Part shown: piece after piece, positions 56,061 to 64,000 of the stretch
Layout: the number at the start of each line of letters is the position of its first letter
Position numbering within the stretch: the stretch's first letter is position 1
DNA from: Halichondria panicea
Taxonomy: Eukaryota > Porifera > Demospongiae > Suberitida > Halichondriidae
Direction: 5' to 3'
DNA length: 64,000 bases
Assembly: GCF_963675165.1 (NCBI RefSeq)
Contig: NC_087389.1
Coordinates: 3,134,001 to 3,198,000, forward strand
Made by a program: the position numbers and the translations under genes
Notes under the pieces: model-generated
Seen by the model: only the letters and a program-made list of their open reading frames with translations
Databases searched by the model: none
What the model was told of the DNA's origin: nothing

Positions 56061-56285
56061 CTCTGCGCAGTTAAGGCCTGGGTCAGGCACTGATAAGATT
56101 AATTTTATCACCATTTATGGGACTAATTAGCATAATTGAATTAAGCTAATTAGTTTTTTGGAAAAAGAAAACATTGAACTTCATTTTGGATCATTTTGAT
56201 GCAGCATACACTGTATGTTGCAAATAATACAGCAGTATGAACATAGTGTAAATTTTGGTATTGAAATCCTTAAGTGCGCAGAGTC
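56060..56285 (+). repeat. Dispersed repeat, copy 1 (inverted to 62,970-63,530)
   Basis: From CTCTGCGCAGTTAAGGCCTG to AAATTTTGGTATTGAAATC this sequence recurs in reverse complement in two blocks, 62,970-63,100 and 63,480-63,530. About 380 bases of other sequence sit between them there. No coding motif was seen. Confidence 0.65.
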
Positions 56286-56878
56286 TAATAATTATGTAAC
56301 TGTATATCTAAAAAACAACAGCTAAAAAACAACAGCCATCATTGGGAATAATGCACAAGCCAACTAGGGATGCAAATTAATGTGACCTTTGGCCTTTCTA
56401 AAATAATTATGACCCTACATCAATAATAATGTATAACCTTACACATGTAAGAGGTCACATGTAAGAGGTCATCATAATAACATACAGCTTCTCAATGGTC
56501 TATGCAGTACTAATAGAGAGAATTACACAAACAGAAGCCAAAAAAATGTATGCGACCTCTGGCCTGCCTAATTATGAATCTAGAATGATATGTATAATGA
56601 TATGTATAACCTTACACATGTAAGAGGTAATCATAACATACAGCTTCTCTTGCAGTACTAATAGAGAGAGGTACTATCTCACACAAGGTACTATCTCACA
56701 CCGTCTTGCCACCAGATTGACTCCACCAGATTGACTCAACGAGAATCAACTCTATAAATCAGCTATCAGCAGCTTCCAGCGTAGTTATACCAAGGGACTG
56801 TTCAATAACCGGCCGCTTCCAGCGTAGTTACACCAGACTTCCAAGGTTAATATTCTAAGGGGCGCTCTAACGCCTTAA

Positions 56879-56968
56879 TTGGGGGTACTCTTTTTAGTTC
56901 AGTAAGGCTCTTCAGGTCATTATAATATGGAAGAGTTTGTGTACCTAAACTGATAAGAGTACCCCCAA
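56879..56968. repeat. 90-bp foldback with 14-bp inverted repeats
   Basis: TTGGGGGTACTCTT at 56,879-56,892 and its perfect complement at 56,955-56,968. Related AAAAAGTGTACCCC strings occur just downstream and near 61,350-61,382. It has the size and form of a small inverted-repeat element. Confidence 0.6.
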
Positions 56969-57360
56969 GTGATGTTGACACTAAAAAGTGTACCCCTGAA
57001 TGTTTATTTTCTATACCAGTTTACAAAAAGAGCAAAAAGAGTACCCCCTAGATACATATACGTATAATTATACTCACTAATATTGCGCCATAAAAAATCC
57101 TTTCCGTGAATTGTTCCGCATCGTTATGTAGTCGGTTTTGTATCTGAACTGTATCAGTAACTATTCTGTATTTTCAAATAATTGTATCTGAAGCAGATTT
57201 CACAGCCAATTACTGTACTGGTTGATACACAAGTGTACAACGGACAAAACAGGACAGAACAGTATCTGATGTGTTAAGAGATCATGTATCAGACCAGAAG
57301 CTTAAAATAGAGCACATGAGAGAGCGCACATGAGAGAGCACATGTAGTAATAAAAAAAAC

Positions 57361-57380
57361 AAAGCAAAGCAAAGCAAAGC
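57361..57380. repeat. (AAAGC)4 microsatellite
   Basis: Four perfect AAAGC units after an A-rich run. Confidence 0.85.
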
Positions 57381-58160
57381 AAAATGTCTTCCCCAGATAG
57401 CCAGCTCCGATGTAAGATGAGTTAAAAAGTGAGTGTAACTTAGCATGATTATACAGTACATTAATAGACTTACTTTTTCCTCATTGGCATGACTTGTATA
57501 AGTATAATAATATTATAGATCTACTTTGCACCACCTACGATTATTATATATAATTATAGGTTTACAAAAAACTAACAAAGCTAACGAAGTGAGTTACATT
57601 ACATGCGGTGCATCAGCTCATTAAACTCCATGCAGAGACTCCAGGGAAACATTGAGTCAGCAGCACGAGCATATAATTATGCGGAAAGTCTCCCTTCATC
57701 TTCTTGTGTGACTTCGTTGTTGTTGACCATTCACATGCATGATTGCGAACACTACAATTACAATTCATTCAATTCATTCATTTAGTCCCCTGACACTCCG
57801 ATGAAAAGCCATCGTGGGTATGTTTTCATTACATGGTTCACATTATAATTATGGCCCAGGATCTGACCTAGCTGATGGTTGGAAGAGAGAAGTGTGATGC
57901 AGTGTCAATTAATGAGCTATTTTTTTTTGTTTTCCATTTTCTAATTCTATAGCATGAACAAGAAAAATTATTACTGCATGTGATATTATATTATTTACAG
58001 GGAGAATAATGAATTTGCATGTACGTATACCTGCAGGGGAAGCAGGGGAATAATGTAATCATGGCTGATGTAATCATGACTGGATTAATAGTATGCATGG
58101 CTGTACAGCTATTATATGCATGCAGGGGAAAAGATTATGACTGCACAAATCTGCACAAAT
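57381..58160. other. No gene recognised
   Basis: AT-rich. There are several short duplications near 57,765-57,782 and 58,140-58,160. Nothing else is supported. Confidence 0.4.
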
Positions 58161-58553
58161 CATATCAGGACATGGAGGACATTTTTGTCCGTCCCTTCAC
58201 ACTAGCTGCAGGATTTACATTGAGAATGAATTAAAACATTGTAACTTCAGAACAATTGTAACCAACCATCTTATTCTGCATGCTCGTAAAAAGTTTGTCT
58301 AACTGACATAAAAAGCTGTCTCTGCCGTTTTGGAAGTAAGCGTGGGTGATTTTTACTGTACTTTTACCATAGGCTACCACTTCCTGAAAATATTTCTCTA
58401 ATTACAGGCATGAGGAAACATTTTGTAAGCCTGAGTAATATTGAACAGGATATGACCTAAGGGCACAGCAAATCTAAGCTGCGTTTACCTGCCGATTGGA
58501 GGGAACTAGTATCCAGTGAGCCAGCACGTTTACCTAAGGTGTGAACCAGCTAC
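58161..58553. repeat. Dispersed repeat, copy 2 (pairs with 4,628-5,057)
   Basis: Same orientation and close sequence to copy 1. It lacks the 17-bp duplication found in copy 1 and has small deletions relative to it. Confidence 0.7.
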
Positions 58554-58559
58554 ACACTT

Positions 58560-59480
58560 CATTACTTCAAAGGGCACAGTTATTCACACCTCTACAGAAA
58601 TGTCTGATATGTTTAAAGTCGTTGTCACCAGGCATTACTGTTATTCGTAGCAATGGCTCGATCCTAATGGGTATGACGACTGCAACCAAACTTTTGGTGA
58701 AAGGGGCGTCTCTACTTTTAGGCTTCTGTGAAAACATACATTAAAATTACATAATAATAAGTTTTACATCTCATACGGGTATACTATTATTTACCAGGAT
58801 TGCCAAATATTTTTGTTGGTACGTCTCTTTAAGCTCTTGTGGAGCCTTTGTGGAGCCTTCATGTAGTCCATAACATTGTTTGCCTGTGGCCTGCTGACAC
58901 TGTTAAAACTGGGGCGTAAAAAATGCTGTAAACAACAGCCAATTATGGTGTAAAATGGTGAACCCTGGGGTGTAAAATAGTGACAGTCGTATGGCCAGAG
59001 ACCGGAAGTTGCATGTAAAACATAGGGCAGTTACTTAAATATGCATTTCCAATTACGTCATGTTGGGGAGTAAACAAAAAACAGACTCTGACTTTGGAGG
59101 GCTTGACTTGGCATTCAATAGTCACATGATAGCAAGTGACTGTAGAAACATGGAGGGTATCATCTGAGCTACTGATTGATACCAAGTTGAAGGTGTAGAA
59201 TCGTGCTGGAGCGAAGCTACAAGCCAGTATATGGAACAAGGGTGTTGTAGGTGCCTTTCCTCCTGCTTCTGTATCTTTGGTTCCTCAACTGATCACAACT
59301 TTATAGCTGGCTAATGTTGTTCAGGTAGGTCTATTGTATATTATAAATAGCTATCTAGCTGTTCCCATTGTTCATTTAGATTTTATACTACTTGAAAGTG
59401 TCATGTGGTTTTCAGCATGTACATGTGTAATATAGATCATAAAAATCATTGACTAATGAGAGTTAGTGTCTCAGTTTGTG
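58560..59480. other. No gene recognised
   Basis: No coding motif that I can support. Short open frames on both strands lack family features. Confidence 0.35.
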
Positions 59481-59494
59481 TGTTGACTCCTATG

Positions 59495-60833
59495 CTATAA
59501 ATCTTCACCTTCAGAGTCTCCAAAGATATCACACATGAGTTGGTTGACTTCAACGTCCAAGTGACTACCATCGATATCACTGCTGACGTCGGACTGTTCA
59601 TCACTTGCACTTGCACTGTCACTCGCACTGTCAATGTCTTCCTGCTCTGCTGCTAGAGCTTCAACAGGGAGGTTAGTGCATCCTGTACATTTGCAGCCAG
59701 GACCACAGTAACCATTACGTTTCTTGCAGTTACAGCGTGATGAGGAGCATCCTGTTTTACAGCCACAGCCTTTCCGAATCAGCGCTACTTGTTGTCTGAT
59801 TCTAGACACATTGCTTTCACTGTCCCAATCTATCATGAGGGTGTTTGGATCAGGCTTTTTCCAGCCGAAGTCTTCCAGTGGTGGATGGACAATGTTGTTT
59901 GATGCCTGTTTGATGCCGCTTGATTCCAGACAGATGAAACCCAGCTACTCCTCTTCCAATGTCGAAGCAATGCTTCATGCGAGGGTGTCATGTCCTCCTC
60001 GTACTGAATTCTCGCCCATATTCTGTCTCGTATAAGATCAAGCCATTGCTCATGTCGTTGGTGATTGCTAGCTGACTGGACTGAGTTGAACAAGGTCATT
60101 GGAGTTGGAAATGAAGGTAAGAATGCTGACTTGTGCTTCTTAAAATAGGCGCACCCTACTAGCCGCAAGAAAGATAAATACCCGTTGTGCTCATTTGTGA
60201 GTGTACCAGGTGTGCTGGTACATTGTTAGTTCCATCTTCGTTGGAAAAGGTAGCATCGTTGTGCCCCACTGGGAAAAATGGTGTTAATTGTTGTACATCG
60301 ATTAACTTGGTTTTATTGTCAGTGTTCGTACAATTAGGAATATAACATATCAGTTTCATGATACCTGTATTCTTTCTCCATCTAGGTGAGAAGCTAACAT
60401 CATTAACATTGCTCACATCCCTCCTACAAAGCAAGCAGATGCAGCTTTCTGGCTGTACATTGAGAGAAGGCTCAGCGGCTTGGAGTTGCTGCAGCAGGGA
60501 AGGATCTTTCCAGGATTTGGGATGGGAAAACTTGGACAGGTCTTTCTTCTTACACAGAACACATTCTTCGCATGATCGGCCTGGATGTACTGCTGAAGTT
60601 ACATGACGCGACTCTCTTCCAGCATCTCTAGCATCTCTAGCAGATCTCATAAATTTTATGTTGATAGTTTTGTTGTTGTGTGCATTGTTTTTATAGCTTA
60701 CCATAAGTTGGACCAGTGGTGAAGAACTCTTGTAAATACCATGTGGCTGGTGTGTAAAGTACACCCACTTTGACATGCTGTAAAGTAATGAATATACAGT
60801 AGAACAGTCCAATTTTTTGGACATAATACGCAT
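59495..60833 (-). pseudogene. CXC (tesmin/TSO1-like) domain gene, 3' exons
   Basis: Minus-strand order: a Cys-rich segment CEECVLCKKKDLSKFSHPKS with CICLLCRRDV (a likely zinc site, about 60,430-60,580); LVGCAYFKKHKSAFL; LDLIRDRIWARIQYEEDM; EALLRHWKRSSWVSSVW (about 59,935-59,990); then DWDSESNVSRIRQ and the CXC domain GCGCKTGCSSSRCNCKKRNG followed by CGPGCKCTGC; finally an acidic tail. CXC domains bind DNA through clustered cysteines and zinc. An 11-bp tandem duplication (59,896-59,917) breaks the frame between the HWKRS and CXC parts. Similar arrangements recur in animal repeat-derived genes. The 5' part was not found. Confidence 0.65.
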
Positions 60834-60849
60834 CAGCCTTTAAACTATT

Positions 60850-61960
60850 GGTATGCAAACTTTGGAGCTGGTACGGGGTGAGGAACCGTTTTTTACATCG
60901 GCTAATATGCGGGTAGGTCAAAACCGCAAGATATGGTGGCTGCACAAAAATCTCTTGTGTAAAGCAACACTCAGTGTTAAAATTGTGACATACATATTGT
61001 TGCAAAGAGGATGCAATAACAATAAAGAAGATGCAAATATATATTGTATACATGCAAGGAATAAAAAGTTACACTGAGCTAAAGTTAGTGCAGAAATTGA
61101 GCTTTAAACCGCAGGTCCAGATAGACAACAGGAAGTACTTCCCGTTCATGAGGTAAATTTGGCCTTGGCCATTCGACTGGTGAACATAGGTGCTATTTCC
61201 TGACCAGTGCATTTTAATTTCTGGTCGGTAGTCGGTGTCTTTCATCACCTGGACATAATTTTATTTCTATACTTTATGCTGTTAGTTTCCTCTTGTAAAA
61301 GCAGTGCTATCTCATCACATTCAATGAACTGTGTAGCTGTGCTTCAGCAAGTACCCCCAAAAGTGTACCCCCAAAAGTGTACATCTGGTGTACGAAAGAT
61401 CCACCTGGATAAAGAAAAAATCTCAAGGTATTGTTACAAAGCGAGTTGAAAGATCACATAAGTTTGCAGCTAGCTATTGAAGTGGTGGTTGCGCATGCTC
61501 AGTAGCTGTGAAACTCAGAACAAAGACAAAAGACAAGACAGGATTTGTTCACTGTTCACTGCATTACATAAAGTGTAATGCAGTGGATGATGTTACAATG
61601 TACTTCTAATGACAGGTAAGGAACTGTCTATTTTTCAACTTTCTAAGCCACCTTTTTCCTACAGTAAGTAAATGCTAACTGGCATGCTAACTGGCAAGTA
61701 TACATGTCGAGAACAATCTGGTCTGAGCCAGGCGACCTATGAAGTGGTACAGTGGTACAGTGACAAGGTGAGTGTTGTGAAAATAGTTTTCAACCGTGCC
61801 TAGGTATCGTCAAGAGTCTTGCTATACCTGCAAGAAGACTTTGTATTGTCACTGTACAATATTATTTTTGTATTTCCTTCTAACTGTTGTCAGTTTCAAA
61901 ATTAATGTCACTGTTAACAATTTGTCACTGTTAACATTTTTAAGTTGTTCATAACCTACG
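60850..61960. other. No gene recognised
   Basis: I see no supported coding region. AAGTGTACCCCCA is duplicated near 61,350-61,382 and GTCACTGTTAAC repeats near 61,905-61,936. Confidence 0.4.
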
Positions 61961-61984
61961 TAGAGTAGCATTTTTTTTTCAAGG

Positions 61985-62443
61985 TTAAATTAAAAGGTGC
62001 ACTCCATCTCGGGGCGTGAAACAGTAAACAAAGCAAATAAACAAAAAAATAAAAAAAAAGAATTCTTGCAGCATTGATTCCACTGTAGCCAGCTCCGCAG
62101 CGATAACCTCTCTGCCCATCCCTCCAGTAGTAGACATTACCAAGGGGGGACTTACATCGAAGTAGGTCTTTTCCAGTCTGCCTCCCCATACCCCGTTTGC
62201 TGAGATTGCTGAGATGTCTAGACGAGCTGTAGCACACCGGAGTGTTTCTTCAGTAATTGGCTGCAGGTACGGTTCTATGCGAACGTCTTCAGTGAGCAGG
62301 TCCAATTTGTTGGAGTGTTTGTTGTGTTTGTTGGATTCCAGCCATATCTCAATGCTAGGGCATCTTGGAAAGCTCCCTTGTGTAGGGTAAAGCCATGTTC
62401 TGACAGTGGGAGTGCCGTCAGCCATGAGGAATCTCGCTGGCAA
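61985..62443 (-). pseudogene. Retroelement C-terminal fragment (putative nuclease region)
   Basis: On the minus strand the frame reads [40 protein letters not shown] and PPLVMSTTGGMG. The spaced ARLDI and YFDV acids followed by the STTGG segment look like the C-terminal nuclease-like part of reverse-transcriptase proteins I know from sponge and cnidarian genomes. This would follow the kind of segment seen at 12,400-12,800. The stretch between YFDV and PPLV is shorter than I would expect. No reverse-transcriptase core is nearby. Confidence 0.5.
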
Positions 62444-62812
62444 GATCCATTGCTCTTTGCAGAGGAAGTTGATTTAGCTCAGTTATGGTTATTCAATCTC
62501 CTAACATCTTTCTTCTGGGCCAGTTGTGTGTCAAGAGTTTCCAGCAATTGAATTCCATCAATGAGAGGCCGAGCCCTTTCTGCCAGCTTTGCCGCAGTCA
62601 CAATTTGTTGGAGTGTTTGTTGGATTCCTCAATGCTAGGGCATCTTGGAAAGCTCCCTTGTGTAGCGCTGGCAAGATCCATTGCTTGAGAAGTTGATTTA
62701 GCTCAGTGGCTTTTGACTTGTTCTCATGGTTACATCTTTCTTCTGGGCCAGTTGTGTGTCAAGAGTTTCCAATCTATAAGCAATTGAATTCCATCAATGA
62801 GAGGCCCACATA
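62305..62812. repeat. Partial tandem duplication, about 200-270 bp unit
   Basis: TTGTTGGAGTGTTTGTT, CAATGCTAGGGCATCTTGGA, ACATCTTTCTTCTGGGCCAG and CAATTGAATTCCATCAATGA occur in the same order at 62,305-62,575 and 62,605-62,805. The second unit has internal deletions. It lies within and upstream of the retroelement fragment. Confidence 0.75.
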
Positions 62813-62969
62813 TAGCTAGTGAGGATCTTTCTGCCTTCTTCGCCTTCTTCGATGGAATGCTGATGAGTAATACACTCTTTGGGGTACTCGATGTAAACTA
62901 ACTGGTCACCCCTAGAGTTTTAAAGTCCCCATAATTGTAAAATTACACCCCAGTTCTGCCCGAGTCCAG

Positions 62970-63530
62970 ATTTCAATACCAAAATTTACACTATGTTCAT
63001 ATTATTTGCAATATACAGTGTATGCTGCATCAAAATGATCCAAAATGAAGCTCAATGTCAAAAAACTAATTAGCTTAATTGATTAGCTTAATTCAATTAT
63101 GCTGGTGATGACGTCAAGAACGATGCCAAGGGCTAGAATAGCTAGGTACTAGTATCCTTGATGGGAAGAGATCCTTGATGGAAGAGTAGGAGTTATTGTA
63201 TTCTTGAGATACACAAAATAGCCTTACCTCTAGGGTGGCTGTCAAACATTTTTACTTCCCATCAAGGAAACATAATCATAACAACATAATCTATCTTTTG
63301 AGGGCCTAAACAGCTACTCTACCTTGTTTAAGTCCGCCGTATTTGTTGCCAAAGATAATCTCGTTCTAGCAGCTAGCTAAGCAAATACATTGACCTTATG
63401 ACGTCACTTGCAATGAATAACATTAATAAACATTATGAATCTCATTAACACTACATGATCTACATAAAATGTTGGCAATGAATAAAATTAATCTTATCAG
63501 TGCCTGACCCAGGCCTTAACTGCGCAGAGA
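62970..63530 (-). repeat. Dispersed repeat, copy 2, interrupted
   Basis: 62,970-63,100 and 63,480-63,530 are reverse-complement matches to 56,060-56,285. The interrupting part contains sequence related to 42,240-42,520. A 13-bp duplication in the ATTAGCTTAATTG region (about 63,067-63,092) is absent from the copy at 56 kb. Confidence 0.6.
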
Positions 63531-63539
63531 ACAGTGTAT

Positions 63540-64000
63540 ACATAATTATAGACCTGTGTATTATTATACAGATCTTATATAGCGTAACATGGTGCAAAAT
63601 TTCGCGTTTTTCGAAGGCAGAGCATGCAGTAACGCGTGATCCCATGTAGGCTAATTGATGACACTAAGGCTTGAGATCATGCAATCATGCATGCAGGCCC
63701 TGCATGTATACATGCATGCATTAGTTAATTCAGATTTGATATTATGATTTTTGTAATGACGTGTGTTCAATGACCTTTTGGCTATGGTAAATGACATCCA
63801 TAGTGCCTTGCAAAAGTTGGACCTGCACTGGTTGAGCACACTTAGACCAAAAAGCGATAAGTCGATGCACGTATGTGCAGCCAGCTCCTGTTCTAATTCG
63901 AATACTTTTGACCGATTTTCGAACACCCACCAATAGTGTAGTATAGTATAATAGTATGTCTAGTATAGTATATTGATCAGTCACGATACGACACTTTTCT
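63540..64000. other. No gene recognised
   Basis: No supported feature. The end of the window is rich in short GTATAGTATA repeats (about 63,938-63,972). Confidence 0.4.

Noticed and set aside
60358-60606. Plus-strand frame over the CXC gene
   Set aside because: Opposite-strand shadow of the Cys-rich exon.

Overview
The window looks like a piece of an invertebrate animal genome, most probably a demosponge. It is AT-rich. Coding pieces are short exons joined by compact GT-AG introns of about 50-200 bases. Several gene families are ones I associate with sponge and cnidarian genomes. Almost everything recognisable is transposon-derived, and almost every coding region is broken by small indels. 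I found no rRNA or tRNA gene, no CRISPR array and no bacterial operon.

Layout. 1-14.4 kb: remnants of a C48 (Ulp1-like) peptidase, an unassigned gene with an AYHEM motif, a chromodomain exon, a protein-kinase gene (minus strand), a long unassigned multi-exon gene (motifs AYHEL, GDGAR, GGDY), a retroelement C-terminal fragment and a second unassigned gene. 14.5-21 kb: a piggyBac-like element split by a 5.86-kb Ty3/gypsy LTR retrotransposon with a CTAG target duplication. 21.6-26.3 kb: an IS630/Tc1-type and a Mutator-type transposase gene, both on the minus strand. 27-32.6 kb: non-autonomous repeats (a TTAA family; an exactly 1,000-bp element with 131-bp inverted repeats) and a small spliced RGG-box gene. 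32.65-about 41 kb: a Helitron on the minus strand with Rep, Pif1 helicase and OTU domains and a recognisable 3' end. 43.55-49.71 kb: the most interesting unit, described below. 50.9-64 kb: more exons of unassigned genes, a second piggyBac-like copy, a CXC-domain gene and dispersed repeats.

The best candidate for a new system is 43,562-49,703. It carries a DUF6589-like gene and a RecQ-type helicase gene, convergent and about 220 bp apart. Related sequences of about 145 bp lie at the two ends in inverted orientation. The whole unit sits between perfect 9-bp direct repeats, AGCAAAATT. I infer a DNA transposon that pairs a putative RNase H-fold transposase with its own RecQ helicase.

A second pattern covers the window: perfect two-copy tandem duplications of about 8-17 bp, dozens of them, many of exactly 17 bp and none that I saw longer. 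They disrupt the kinase, gag, pol, Helitron, CXC and C48 reading frames. In several repeat families one copy has the duplication and the other does not. They are therefore recent, or they are an assembly artefact. This affects every pseudogene call below: some genes may be intact in the animal.
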